Notes under the pieces: generated by a model | What the model was told of the DNA's origin: nothing | Seen by the model: the letters and a program-made list of their open reading frames with translations, nothing else | Databases searched by the model: none | Translations under genes and position numbers: made by a program | Source: Thaumasiovibrio subtropicus | Lineage (GTDB): Bacteria; Pseudomonadota; Gammaproteobacteria; Enterobacterales; Vibrionaceae | DNA: 64,000 bases | Assembly: GCF_019703835.1 (NCBI RefSeq) | Contig: NZ_AP023055.1 | Location: forward strand, 1,302,001-1,366,000 | Direction of reading: 5' to 3' | Part shown: positions 36,485 to 46,071 of the stretch, in pieces | How the letters are laid out: each line of letters begins with the position of its first letter | Numbering within the stretch: position 1 is the stretch's first letter

Positions 36485-37810
36485 TTACTGGTTGATCGAC
36501 CAGAGTTCAATCTCTAGTGATGGATACTGACCAGATAAGTGAAGTGCGATACCCCCACTGGCACTGAGGCGTGACCAATAGTCGTTCGTTTTATCTAGTT
36601 CGAAATACTGGAAACCAGCGTGATATGGAATTTGGCGAGGCGCGACCGGTAAAGGTGACACTCCGATCCCTTGCAGCTGGTTATTAACCAGATCGCGTAT
36701 ATGTTCGACTGGACCAATCTTGATTTGCGCAGGTAATCGACGGCGGATCTCTTCCGTATCGATATCGGCTTTGACTGCCAATACGAACTGTCCAGAAGCC
36801 AACATTTTCTTATCGGCAATTGGCGATACCCGGATACCAAACTGGGTTTCTTCCATTGGTAGACGTGTTGCCGTTTGCTCAAGTACAACACTCAAGCAAT
36901 GGTTGAGTACGTTAAAGGCGGCCGAGAACATTTGCGGCAGTTCCTGATGGTTGTAGGCAGGTAACTCCGGTGGACGTTTGTTTTTCGCCGTAAATGCGGA
37001 GAGCTCACCAATCAATCCATAAAACTGCACACAAAGGTCAAAAGGGTGGACTCCTTCAGACTGGGCCAATAGTTTTAAAGTCGACTCGTATCGATTGAGC
37101 ACCTGAAGCATCATAAAATCTGCAGCGGACGTCGCGTTTCCTTTTCCTTGAGACATACGGCTCGCAATCGCATCTGCACGCAGTTGCAACATCGCAATGA
37201 CATCCTTCAAGTACTTCGCTAATACCGGATTCCCTGACACGCTGATGCTTGGGGGAACAAACGTCGCATCAAGGACAATTTCACCTTCCCCTGTCACTGA
37301 GTTGACCCTTGCTACTGGAATGGAGTGAAAGCCCGAGACAGGTTCATTGGTCAGCTTTAATGAACAATTCAGTTTCGCGAGCTGCACAGTCTCTTCATCT
37401 TGACCGTCCGTCTCATCCACCAAGTTATGGTCGTGGAAACGATAACGCGTAATCGCATTCGATTCCTCATCCGCCACGTTAAGCTCACGCGTTTTATTGT
37501 GTGGGATAAGCAAGTAAACCAGCATCCCATTAATGCTTTTATCAACACTAATTGGCTGAGGGGCAAGATCGCGCTCTGGTATATTGATGATTGACCTATC
37601 TGGTAAAACCGCAACACATTCCGTGATTGCAAACTGACCAATTTTTAGCAGACTCGCATCTAACTCTAAGCTAGCCACACCCCACGAGTATTGACGTAGG
37701 TTTTCGTGCAGCAATGCGGACTCCCGCTTGATAAATCGCTCTTGTTGCTGAAAATGCTGCGGTCGAAGGAACATACCTTCGCTCCAAGCAACGCGATCGA
37801 ACTCACTCAT
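36485..37810 (-). CDS. tssK: T6SS baseplate adaptor TssK
   Basis: The 441-aa TssK starts MSEFDRVAWSEGMFLRPQHF, the classic opening of the family, and has the LLIPHNKTRELN and GQFVLAVKADIDTEEIRRRLPAQIKIGP segments. TssK trimers link the baseplate to the TssL-TssM membrane complex. The start at 37810 (after AAGGAAGAG) is preferred over 37831. Confidence 0.96.
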   Translation of the reverse strand: MSEFDRVAWSEGMFLRPQHFQQQERFIKRESALLHENLRQYSWGVASLELDASLLKIGQFAITECVAVLPDRSIINIPERDLAPQPISVDKSINGMLVYLLIPHNKTRELNVADEESNAITRYRFHDHNLVDETDGQDEETVQLAKLNCSLKLTNEPVSGFHSIPVARVNSVTGEGEIVLDATFVPPSISVSGNPVLAKYLKDVIAMLQLRADAIASRMSQGKGNATSAADFMMLQVLNRYESTLKLLAQSEGVHPFDLCVQFYGLIGELSAFTAKNKRPPELPAYNHQELPQMFSAAFNVLNHCLSVVLEQTATRLPMEETQFGIRVSPIADKKMLASGQFVLAVKADIDTEEIRRRLPAQIKIGPVEHIRDLVNNQLQGIGVSPLPVAPRQIPYHAGFQYFELDKTNDYWSRLSASGGIALHLSGQYPSLEIELWSINQ

Positions 37811-37834
37811 AACTCTTCCTTGTCTCGGCAATCA

Positions 37835-38284
37835 CTACTGGGAAACCGAAATTCGTAGTTTCTCTAGATTGACGTTAAATGTGTTGTAGCCCGTTGGGTC
37901 AATCTCAATCACCTCGCGCCAGTGCGCATTGTCGATATCACGGTATGCCGCAACAATGCCAACATAGCGTGTTGATGCTTGCATACTCACTTCATAAGAA
38001 GCATCTGCACCGGGTGAAAACGAATACTCATCACGCATCACAAGGTCTCCACCTAGCGCTTTTTCTGGTGATTCATACAACGCAAAGAAGTCTTGATTAT
38101 CAAAAACAGTCCTCGATGAAAGCTCATACACCTTCACAACGAGTGGAGATGCTCGACCATTCATGTCAGGGTTAATATCTTCACTCACTTTGAAATTCAA
38201 TGTCGCGTATGCAGGCACGATATAGTTAAATGCACCACAGCCCTGAATAAACAACACGATTAACACAAACAACCTTTTCAGCAT
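37835..38284 (-). CDS. tssJ: T6SS outer-membrane lipoprotein TssJ
   Basis: The 149-aa lipoprotein has a hydrophobic leader (MLKRLFVLIVLFIQGC) with the lipobox Cys at 16, and a small transthyretin-like beta-sandwich with SPLVVKVYELSSRTVFDNQDFFALYE, the TssJ family block. It sits in the outer membrane and holds the periplasmic end of TssM. Confidence 0.94.
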   Translation of the reverse strand: MLKRLFVLIVLFIQGCGAFNYIVPAYATLNFKVSEDINPDMNGRASPLVVKVYELSSRTVFDNQDFFALYESPEKALGGDLVMRDEYSFSPGADASYEVSMQASTRYVGIVAAYRDIDNAHWREVIEIDPTGYNTFNVNLEKLRISVSQ

Positions 38285-38299
38285 TTTCGTCCCCTTGGT

Positions 38300-39862
38300 T
38301 TATTGCTTTAGACTTTGCTCATAAGCTTTGACAAAGTCTTCTAAATAAAATGGTTTATTGGTAGAGGTCATTTCATTCTCTAACTCAAAATATCTCTTCT
38401 GATAAATTTCCCACTGTTTCGCTTTTATTCTTGACGGGTTCATTTTATTTAGAAGTCCTGACGCCTCCATTGGTGTGAGGGTATTATCAGGATGCAGAAG
38501 CTTCATCATTCCATGTACGGCCCCTTCAACACCATTCATCATGGCATTTTCATGTTTCTCGATATCATCAAATGCTTCAGAAATAGCGCGTTCAGGTGAA
38601 AGAAAACTCACCGATGCACGATTAAACAAGTTATGTATCGCATCTTCGAGATTAGCGGAGAACTTTAGTGGGTTGTTCTCTTGACGTTGAAACGCCGTAT
38701 GGTTTAGCCGATTTGACTGCTTAAATGAAGCTCGATTATGCAGGGTATCCATTAAACCATTCATCAAGAGTTGCATGGAATGACCCACCGTGTACCACCA
38801 TTGAGCTTGGTTTTCACTTGGTACCATCTCAGGATTAATTCCAAATCCTTGAAGAAATGCTGACAAAGCATGATCATCCATTGGAGCACTAGCCTGCGCC
38901 GGTACGGCTGTTGCTTGTGGGGTAAACTGCGGTTGCTCTACAGGTGCATAAGCAGGTGCGGCCTGCACGGGTTTCTGCGTTGCAGGTGCAGTGTAGGCTG
39001 GCTGTTCTACGACAGATGCTGGCTCCGGCTGGGCTTTTCTTCCTGGCGAAGGCATCGCGACCGCAGTTTCTGCCACCGAACTTTGCACACTCTCTTCCAT
39101 CGCGAACGCATCTTTCTTTGCTGGCGCTGAGTTCACAGCTGGTTGAAAATCAACAGGCGTTTGCGATGGTGCTTCTACTGGCATGTGCGGAATCGATGCA
39201 GCAACTGGTTCATCGTTCACCATCGGCTGAGAGTTATTGTTGACAGCTGGCTGCTCGGTTGCAGTAGATCCAAAAATATCCCAGTCATCTGGAATTGCAC
39301 TGAAATCTTCTTGCGTTTCAAAACTAAAATTGTCTTCGAGTTCGCCAATAAAATCACTCTTTGGCGGCTCAGATTGTGGCGCTGGTTTAGCTGGAGTTGG
39401 TGTACTATTTGAAACTGGTTGCGCTGGCGAAGGCGTCGGTATCGCTGGCTGTTGAGGTGTTGATTGCTCTACAGAAACAGGCGAAACCTCGGGGCTGGTT
39501 ACTGTTGGTGTCGAAACCTGTTCAGTTTGAACTTGAAGACTAACTTCTATTTCATAATCACCAAATGTGATTAAATCACCATCAGAGAGTTTCTCTCTAT
39601 TTTGTTTACCAATTGCAGCCACGTTTCGGTTTAAAAACACACCATTTGTCGAGCAATCTAATAAGTAAAACTGTCCGTTGTCGAATACGACTTGGCCATG
39701 CGTACCAGACACTACTCTGTCTGGATCCGGTAAAATCCAATCACAGCCACCTGCTCGTCCAAAAGAAATTGCCGATCCACCATCATTCGCATCAACACGC
39801 ATTGTTGACTTTATTTCGGATGTAAATCGGTGATAACTCACGATCGATAAAGTTAATATCAT
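38300..39862 (-). CDS. fha: T6SS FHA-domain protein Fha (TagH)
   Basis: The 520-aa protein has an N-terminal FHA domain (about 20-105, with ISFGRAGGCDWILPDPDRVVSGTHGQVV and STNGVFLN). A long proline-, alanine- and glutamine-rich linker (about 115-330) follows, then the C-terminal TagH/DUF3978-type domain (about 330-515). FHA binds phosphothreonine on itself or partners, so it reads the PpkA/PppA signal and triggers assembly. Start at ATG 39862 after GGGGA. It is the first gene of the structural operon. Confidence 0.93.
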   Translation of the reverse strand: MILTLSIVSYHRFTSEIKSTMRVDANDGGSAISFGRAGGCDWILPDPDRVVSGTHGQVVFDNGQFYLLDCSTNGVFLNRNVAAIGKQNREKLSDGDLITFGDYEIEVSLQVQTEQVSTPTVTSPEVSPVSVEQSTPQQPAIPTPSPAQPVSNSTPTPAKPAPQSEPPKSDFIGELEDNFSFETQEDFSAIPDDWDIFGSTATEQPAVNNNSQPMVNDEPVAASIPHMPVEAPSQTPVDFQPAVNSAPAKKDAFAMEESVQSSVAETAVAMPSPGRKAQPEPASVVEQPAYTAPATQKPVQAAPAYAPVEQPQFTPQATAVPAQASAPMDDHALSAFLQGFGINPEMVPSENQAQWWYTVGHSMQLLMNGLMDTLHNRASFKQSNRLNHTAFQRQENNPLKFSANLEDAIHNLFNRASVSFLSPERAISEAFDDIEKHENAMMNGVEGAVHGMMKLLHPDNTLTPMEASGLLNKMNPSRIKAKQWEIYQKRYFELENEMTSTNKPFYLEDFVKAYEQSLKQ

Positions 39863-40125
39863 AGTTTCCCCTGAAGGCAAGAATATAGATTTTTAGCTGC
39901 GCAAAATTAAATATGTGAGCCTACTATCTACAACCAAAAAAACTTATCAACGTGTCCCAACACCATCGTCTTTTATTCTTGAGCGCAAATCATGACTTCT
40001 ATGTAAATATGAATGTTGTTAATTAACTATTTTGCAAGACATCTCGCGAAAAGCATCCCATTCAATTGTGACATTGCGCAGACTACACAAAGATGCGGCT
40101 GTTAATGCTTAAGGAGTAGCCAAAC
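39863..40125. promoter_or_regulatory. Divergent promoter region between fha and ppkA
   Basis: These 263 bp must hold the promoters for the T6SS operon (minus strand) and ppkA (plus strand). The DNA is AT-rich, and AAGGAG precedes ppkA. I searched for sigma-54 GG-N10-GC elements and found none that convinced, and I cannot name -35/-10 pairs with confidence. Confidence 0.6.
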
Positions 40126-42165
40126 ATGTCTGAAAATCCGACAACGCCGCCAAGCACAGATGATGACGGCGACAAAACACACATCGTTCATAGTAATGCC
40201 TCATCATCAAGCGCAACGAGCAGCGCGGATAGCGACGGCGAAAATCAGAAGTCTTCAGAAAGCCTGGTTGGTACCATCATCAAAGGCCGCTATCGGATTG
40301 AAAACCTGATTGGTCATGGTGGGATGTGCGATGTATATCGTGCGACGGACAGGTTACTTGAAAAGGCAGGGGTCGACTCCCCTTTCGTTGCCCTTAAAGT
40401 ATTGCAACGCGAGTTTACTGATCAGCCCGAGACCATCAAACTTCTGTTTAGAGAAGCTCAAACAACACAAAAATTGAGTCATCACAATATTATTCGTATT
40501 TACGATTTTGGTATTGATAAACAGGTGTACTTCTTAGTTATGGAGTACCTTGATGGTGAAACACTCGAAGAGGTCATTCAACGTTCAAGACCCAATGGCT
40601 TGGCGTTTGATAGTGCGTATAAGATCTTGCGCCAGGTGTTAACTGCACTCGATTATGCCCATCAACAACATATCGTTCATGCCGATTTGAAGCCTGGAAA
40701 CATCATGCTCAATCGGAATGGCGAGGTGAAAATCTTCGATTTTGGCGTATCAAAAGTCTTCAATAAAGACACCGATGAGTACGCGGTGCAAAATCCAAAC
40801 GAAGAAGCAGGACTAAGCGGGTACACACCAAATTATGCCTCACTGAATCTACTTGAAGGCAACGAAGCGTGTGAAGCTGACGACATGTTTGCGTTTAGCT
40901 GTATTGCGTACGAATTACTCTCTAGCCGTCATCCGTTTGGCCGCAAGCCTTCCAACATTGCCAAGGCCGAGAACTATGGATTAGAAAAGCCCGCGAAGCT
41001 CGCTGGCAGTAAATGGCGTGTCGTTAAGCAAGGGCTATCGTTGGAGGATGAGGCCAAACCACTCAGTGCAGCAGAGACTATCGCCCAATTCGAGAAGAAC
41101 CCGTGGCCTAAAATCACGGGGGTTGCTGCCGTGCTAGCGATCGCTGCCGGAATTGGATATGGCTATCACTTGGAGCAAATCAAATACCAAGCACTGGCCA
41201 CCGAGCTGGCCCAAATGCAGTCTTTAGAAGATAGAGATCGAAATTGGGAGTCTCTTGCCCCAGAAGAAGTACTGACGCAGTACCAGAGCTTGCCTTCCAA
41301 TAAATTGGTGCTCAGGGAAGGACTGTTGAGAAAGAACCAGACAGAGATTTTGGCTATCTTTGAAAAACGTGTCGACTCTATCTTGAACAACAGCCGAGAA
41401 AATCGTTTCCCAGATTACTATTCTGTGGAAGAAGTCATCAAAGAAGCCTTCTTAGTCTACCCTGATTCTCGGACCTTAGAAGCGCTCGCTCAAGACATTA
41501 ACTCAAGTTGGCAGAGTACTGTTGATGTTTTAGCGCAAAGGATCAATGTGCATCTTGAGAAGAGCCGATACAATACGGAAAACGAAGAAGATAACATCTA
41601 TGCCATTATCGATGACTTGAAGAAAGTAAGGCGAGACTATGAGTTCAAGCCTACTACACAAGCCACACAAGTCTTCGTTGAGAATTACAACAACGCGATT
41701 GAAGCCATGGATACACGTGCGTTGACCGATCTCATCGCTGCAGGGGATGTTTTCTTTGCGAAAGATGAGGATTTGAAAGAGCTCATTGCCTACGGGAATC
41801 GACTCAGTTCTTCGATTACAGAACTTAGCCAATACGAAAATGAGCTTGATAAAGGGAACCAAGCAACCTTCCCTTATGCCGCAGCCGAAATATTCTACGC
41901 TTCGACTTACAATGACTTAAATGAGTTGCTGAAAGAGAGTAAGAACGAACGTAGTATTGATGAACTCGTAACCAAAGTTGATGCCTTTGCCGAAATTGTA
42001 CCTCAAGACTTCCAACCCTTAGTCGATCTGCGTATGAATGTCGCTGGTGAGTATCAGAAAATCGCTGATGCACTCATTGATGCTAGGAAAGACAGAGCAG
42101 CCAACAAGGTCATTCGAAAAGTGAATAACCAGTTAGCGCTTGCAAATCCTAACCGACGCAGCTAG
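40126..42165 (+). CDS. ppkA: T6SS serine/threonine kinase PpkA
   Basis: The 679-aa membrane kinase has its catalytic domain at about 48-325: glycine loop IGHGGMCDVY, VALKVL lysine, catalytic loop HADLKPGN (about 185-192) and DFGVSK (about 204). The catalytic-loop Arg of HRD is Ala, but the Asp and the Lys are kept, so activity is expected. A membrane helix follows (about 328-347, ITGVAAVLAIAAGIGYGY), and the C-terminal 330 residues are helical, presumably periplasmic sensing. It phosphorylates the FHA protein to switch on assembly and is opposed by PppA. Confidence 0.94.
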   Translation: MSENPTTPPSTDDDGDKTHIVHSNASSSSATSSADSDGENQKSSESLVGTIIKGRYRIENLIGHGGMCDVYRATDRLLEKAGVDSPFVALKVLQREFTDQPETIKLLFREAQTTQKLSHHNIIRIYDFGIDKQVYFLVMEYLDGETLEEVIQRSRPNGLAFDSAYKILRQVLTALDYAHQQHIVHADLKPGNIMLNRNGEVKIFDFGVSKVFNKDTDEYAVQNPNEEAGLSGYTPNYASLNLLEGNEACEADDMFAFSCIAYELLSSRHPFGRKPSNIAKAENYGLEKPAKLAGSKWRVVKQGLSLEDEAKPLSAAETIAQFEKNPWPKITGVAAVLAIAAGIGYGYHLEQIKYQALATELAQMQSLEDRDRNWESLAPEEVLTQYQSLPSNKLVLREGLLRKNQTEILAIFEKRVDSILNNSRENRFPDYYSVEEVIKEAFLVYPDSRTLEALAQDINSSWQSTVDVLAQRINVHLEKSRYNTENEEDNIYAIIDDLKKVRRDYEFKPTTQATQVFVENYNNAIEAMDTRALTDLIAAGDVFFAKDEDLKELIAYGNRLSSSITELSQYENELDKGNQATFPYAAAEIFYASTYNDLNELLKESKNERSIDELVTKVDAFAEIVPQDFQPLVDLRMNVAGEYQKIADALIDARKDRAANKVIRKVNNQLALANPNRRS

Positions 42166-42191
42166 AGATAGCTCGAGTCAAAGGAAAAAGG

Positions 42192-42220
42192 AAAGCGCCG
42201 CTATTAACTAGCGGCGCTTT
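42192..42220 (+). terminator. ppkA terminator
   Basis: An 11-bp perfect stem (AAAGCGCCGCT with its complement) and 7-nt loop, 27 nt after the ppkA stop. The T-tract is only TTT, continued in the stem. Confidence 0.75.
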
Positions 42221-42654
42221 CGCCTAGACCACTTAACGCTGTTTTTATTCTCAAGCCAAAAATCAAATTGCAGTCTTTGACTTTCTGATCACTTATTTGT
42301 GCTAAAAAGTACGTTGCCTTGAAAACTGGGTTCGAATGATGTGCCTGCGGATACGTTAGTCGCAAGTCAATCAGACATCTTCAATAATCGCTTAGATAGC
42401 CAGATAAACGATATGTCTATATTACCTAGCTTACCTGCCTGATACACGTCAACTTGTTACCACCTCGTTAACTAGATGTCATTAGTTAGATCGTAATCAC
42501 AAATACAGCCTATAGCGCCGTGGACAACTGCCAATAAAGACTCCCTCCACACTCATTGATACATCAACTCAGACATATTTCCGGCGATCGTACCACTGAA
42601 GGCACCTGTATAACTTAATAGGCAACCAGTATCAGACACTCAAAATAATCAGCA
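42221..42654. other. No gene seen
   Basis: This stretch holds no frame with a plausible start and ribosome site. A short open piece ending at about 42443 (VPADTLVASQSDIF...) reads like protein but has an in-frame stop just upstream. It could be a fossil or chance. Confidence 0.6.
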
Positions 42655-42682
42655 ATAAAAAAGGGAGCATTGCGATGCTCCC
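42655..42682 (-). terminator. Terminator after the OmpA-like lipoprotein gene
   Basis: The minus strand reads GGGAGCAT, a 4-nt loop, ATGCTCCC and then TTTTTTAT. This is a textbook intrinsic terminator, 22 nt after the stop codon. Confidence 0.9.
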
Positions 42683-42704
42683 TTCTTCATATCAGCGATG
42701 TACC

Positions 42705-44093
42705 CTACTTAAGTTTGAGATCTAACTCAGTCATTAACTGCGCACTCTTACGGTTTCCTTGATAGAAAATTCCCGCAGATTTGGTCACTGAATCGCCATT
42801 GGTAGAGAAGATAACATCTGAACAAGTCATCAACGCATTACGCTGCTCAGGGTACATACGTAGTAATACCGCATTGTTCCCTTTATAGGTTTCAACATTC
42901 ATGCTGTAGCTATAGTCAGCACCTTTCTTGCTACCATCATGGTTAACAAAGAATGAGAAGATAGGTTTAGAGCCAACTTCCAGTGTTGATTGCTTCACAT
43001 CGACTGGACCAACGTTAACTGTCGTACTACCCGATTTGCCTTCCCATGTGGAGTTCACTAGGTTGCGCACACTCGCGATATCACTTGGCGATTTAACAAC
43101 TTTTCCACCTAAGTAGGCTTTCAGTACTGATGGATAAACTGGCTCTACTTCTAGACAAGTTGCAACGATGTCCCCGTCTTGCTGTGAAAAGAGATTGAGA
43201 CCATTGGTGCTGCGCGAGGCGAGAATCGCATCAAAATCAACCGTAGAACTCGCGGCAGGAATACCACCAAGTGCTAAACGACCATCTGCTGGCTTGTTAC
43301 GCGGCACCTTAGGACGCTCAGCAATTGGTGCCATGTTTAAGACATTTTCAATACGCTGCTTCTTCGCCGCAGAGATACGTGCAACGCTTGCTTCAGGGGT
43401 GCTGTTTTTGTCTTCAAACACATCAAGCAACTCAAAACGACGGTTTGCCGCTCGGCCGATATCAGTGCTGTTATTGGCAATCGGCTGTGACTCCCCTACA
43501 CCTTCATAGTAGAGACGTGACTTATCAAAGCCCAACTTAACAAGTTCATCCGCAATAAACCTCGCACGACGCTCTGAAAGCGATTGGTTGTACTGAGCGG
43601 CACCTTGACTGTCTGTATGACCAACAACATAGATGCTCGAGCCTGCATCCAGTGTCGCAATATAACCTTTCAGGAAGGTACGTAAGTTTGCTAACTGCTT
43701 GGCGTCTTTGATCTCACTATCACCAGAACCAAACATCGGTGTTTGGGCAATCAATGAAACTTGTGAAGCCAATACATCACGATCGGCATTACGGCTAAAT
43801 ACGGCACCGCTTCTATCTTCCGAAACGCGCTCAAAACGCGCTTGGTATTGAGACAACTTAGCAAGGTCCGCAATTTGCTTTTCACGGTGATCAAGATAAA
43901 AACCAGCGCCACACAATTGAAGGACGTTCTTTGCTTCCTTCGCCATTGCGTTCGCATCAGCGGTATCGAATACTTCTACTTTACAGATATCGACAATCTG
44001 ATTGTCCGTAGAAGAACACCCTGCGACACCTAAAATACTTAAAATCGCCAAAGATAGGGGTAATCTGCGACTTACTTGTTTTGCCGTTTTCAC
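42705..44093 (-). CDS. OmpA-family lipoprotein near T6SS
   Basis: The 462-aa protein has a lipoprotein signal (LSILGVAGC, Cys about 26) and an OmpA-like peptidoglycan-binding domain (about 120-235) with YVVGHTDSQGAAQYNQSLSERRA and NRRFELLDV. A C-terminal domain of about 200 residues of unknown function follows. It should sit in the outer membrane and grip the cell wall. It is next to, but not in, the T6SS operon, so a T6SS link is by position only. A clear terminator follows it. Confidence 0.8.
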   Translation of the reverse strand: MKTAKQVSRRLPLSLAILSILGVAGCSSTDNQIVDICKVEVFDTADANAMAKEAKNVLQLCGAGFYLDHREKQIADLAKLSQYQARFERVSEDRSGAVFSRNADRDVLASQVSLIAQTPMFGSGDSEIKDAKQLANLRTFLKGYIATLDAGSSIYVVGHTDSQGAAQYNQSLSERRARFIADELVKLGFDKSRLYYEGVGESQPIANNSTDIGRAANRRFELLDVFEDKNSTPEASVARISAAKKQRIENVLNMAPIAERPKVPRNKPADGRLALGGIPAASSTVDFDAILASRSTNGLNLFSQQDGDIVATCLEVEPVYPSVLKAYLGGKVVKSPSDIASVRNLVNSTWEGKSGSTTVNVGPVDVKQSTLEVGSKPIFSFFVNHDGSKKGADYSYSMNVETYKGNNAVLLRMYPEQRNALMTCSDVIFSTNGDSVTKSAGIFYQGNRKSAQLMTELDLKLK

Positions 44094-44712
44094 TGGATTG
44101 GTCTCTCCATAGTTTCTGGTTTTATCCTAACAATTAAGAAAGTCACAACAGTCATCACCACCGACTATCGGCGGGTTTGCCACTGCTGCGGGATACCCGA
44201 TATGAGATTGCACTCAACGTTCACACAGCCAGTAAATGACTCGTTTCGTTAGTGCGAATGAAGAAAATACCTAAAAGTGTGACTCTCTTCCGCTATGGAA
44301 TCATGATGGAGAAAGATCCTAACTGAAAAATTCCCAACCAAGACCACATATTCGTCCGGGTGTATATCGGACGTTTTTATCCGCCATGTGAAGTAGAGTC
44401 AACAGAAGTACCGATTTCTTCCAGCGCATATTTGCTTTTTTTGCATCATGATGTAAACGTTACATGATTCTCGGGAGACGGCACAACCTATGACAGATTT
44501 GTGACTTTCGGTACAGTTCTCGGTGAAATAATTCTTAGGCATTACACATCCGCGTTATATATTTCCGGTCAATTTCTTGTTCTCATTACAAAATAACGAT
44601 GAGAAATCGACTTCATACCCTTTACTCAAAGGCACAACATTCAAAGAAAACGTAGGATGGCGCGGATGCGATGCATAAAAGACGAGATGTGTACAATCTG
44701 AAGCTACCCGCA
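44094..44712. other. Long non-coding region upstream of the OmpA-like gene
   Basis: About 620 bp with no convincing gene. It must carry the promoter of the lipoprotein gene at its left end and a palindrome at 44451-44465. The tiny frame of 22 codons at about 44258 has no ribosome site. Confidence 0.6.
44451..44465. promoter_or_regulatory. 15-bp palindrome, possible operator
   Basis: ATGTAA-ACG-TTACAT: perfect 6-bp arms around 3 nt. The TGTAAACG half resembles LacI/GalR-family half-sites. No LacI gene is in the window, so the regulator is unknown. Confidence 0.35.
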
Positions 44713-44741
44713 TTAAAAAAGGCATGCTGTCAGCATGCCTT
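44713..44741 (-). terminator. Terminator of the ars operon
   Basis: On the minus strand GGCATGCT, a 3-nt loop, AGCATGCC and TTTTTT form an intrinsic terminator 29 nt after the arsJ stop. Confidence 0.9.
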
Positions 44742-44769
44742 TAGACACTATAGCCACGCCACCTTAAGA

Positions 44770-45996
44770 TTAGCTTTCGTTCACGACCGCGCGATTTGCA
44801 GCGGGAAGGCGACAAGAAACCAGAGAGGCGAGCAACAAGAAAGCCGCTGAAACCCATAGACAAGCCGACAAACCATACAGCTGGAAAACCCAGCCAGATA
44901 ATATAGTGCCAATCAACCGTCCCATCGCGTTGGCCATATAGTAAAAGCCCACATCCATAGAGACGCCATCCCCTTTAGCAAAACTGACAATCAAATAAGA
45001 ATGCAGTGAGGAGTTAATCGCAAAGATGGCGCCGAATAACATCAAACCAATAACGATCACCGCTTGCGGTTGCCATTCGATATGCACACAGTAAGCGATG
45101 ACAGCAGTAATCCCCGTAAGCAGTATCGCCCAACGAAAAGCAGCCATACTGTCTGGCACTTTACCATCCGCTTTTCCTGTTATGCGTGGTGCAATGCCTT
45201 GCACTAAGCCATAAGCAACCACCCACAACGCCAGAAAGCCACCAACTAAGGAGTGATCCCAGCCAAACACTGTACCAAGGTATATCGGCAAAGCGACGAC
45301 AAACCACACATCACGCGCGCCAAACAAGAACATACGCGCCAATGAAAGAACGTTGATTCGTTCAGATTTTGAAAATATCTGACTGAATTTGGGCTTGCTC
45401 TTCGCCTTACCCATACCACTGTCTAGCCACACTAAACTGCAAACCAATACAACTGCCAGTACGCTCGCCATCGCGATAACAGCACCTTGAAAGCCAATAA
45501 GCGTTAAAAGAAGACCGCCTACAAAGAAACCGAGTCCTTTCAACGCATTTTTGGAACCAGTTAAAATGGCCACCCACTTGTACAGTGCCCCCTGCTGCTC
45601 ATCCGGCACTAAGGTCTTGATGGCACTTTTTGCGCTCATCTTATTGAGGTCTTTGGCTATACCTGACAAAGCTTGTGCTGCCATCACCCAAGGGATCGTC
45701 AACCAGACATTGGGAACCGCCAACATCATCAAGGCGATAATCTGCATAAGCAGGCCAATATTCATGGTCCGATTTAAGCCAAGTCGCGCACCCAGCCAAC
45801 CACCAACAAGGTTAGTTACCACACCAAAAAACTCATAGAAGAGGAACAATGAGGCGATGGCTAGCGTACCGTAACCCAAGTCATGGAAATAGAGCACGAC
45901 AAGCATACGCAGCGCCCCATCCGTTATCGTAAAGTTCCAGTAGTTGAAGGTCACCAACATGTATTGGCGAACACTTTTACTCAGAGATGACAACAT
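44770..45996 (-). CDS. arsJ: Organoarsenical efflux permease ArsJ (MFS)
   Basis: The 408-aa major-facilitator protein has about 12 membrane helices. It starts MLSSLSKSVRQYMLVTFNYWNFTITDGALRMLV-like, typical of ArsJ. ArsJ exports 1-arseno-3-phosphoglycerate, made by the GAPDH encoded two genes upstream, which breaks down to arsenate outside the cell. The start ATG at 45996 has an AAGGACA site; the frame from 46050 is longer than needed. The call rests on the protein and on the arsR-gapdh neighbours. Confidence 0.88.
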   Translation of the reverse strand: MLSSLSKSVRQYMLVTFNYWNFTITDGALRMLVVLYFHDLGYGTLAIASLFLFYEFFGVVTNLVGGWLGARLGLNRTMNIGLLMQIIALMMLAVPNVWLTIPWVMAAQALSGIAKDLNKMSAKSAIKTLVPDEQQGALYKWVAILTGSKNALKGLGFFVGGLLLTLIGFQGAVIAMASVLAVVLVCSLVWLDSGMGKAKSKPKFSQIFSKSERINVLSLARMFLFGARDVWFVVALPIYLGTVFGWDHSLVGGFLALWVVAYGLVQGIAPRITGKADGKVPDSMAAFRWAILLTGITAVIAYCVHIEWQPQAVIVIGLMLFGAIFAINSSLHSYLIVSFAKGDGVSMDVGFYYMANAMGRLIGTILSGWVFQLYGLSACLWVSAAFLLLASLVSCRLPAANRAVVNES

Positions 45997-46071
45997 AAAG
46001 GTGTCCTTAACGCGTTCAACACACTGCCCATGCTTATCTAGACGCGACAAGCAAGGCAGTATTAGAAGTGA

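Noticed and set aside
39863..40125. Sigma-54 promoter for the T6SS operon
   Set aside because: Sigma-54 control is known for some Vibrio T6SS, but I found no GG-N10-GC element with good flanks here or before hcp.
42221..42445. Open stretch reading VPADTLVASQSDIFNNRLD as a possible gene
   Set aside because: A stop codon lies directly upstream in frame, and no start codon with a ribosome site joins it. Too short to claim.
44258..44330. 22-codon frame MKKIPKSVTLFRYG... as a small protein gene
   Set aside because: It looks protein-like, but there is no ribosome site and no neighbour that supports it.
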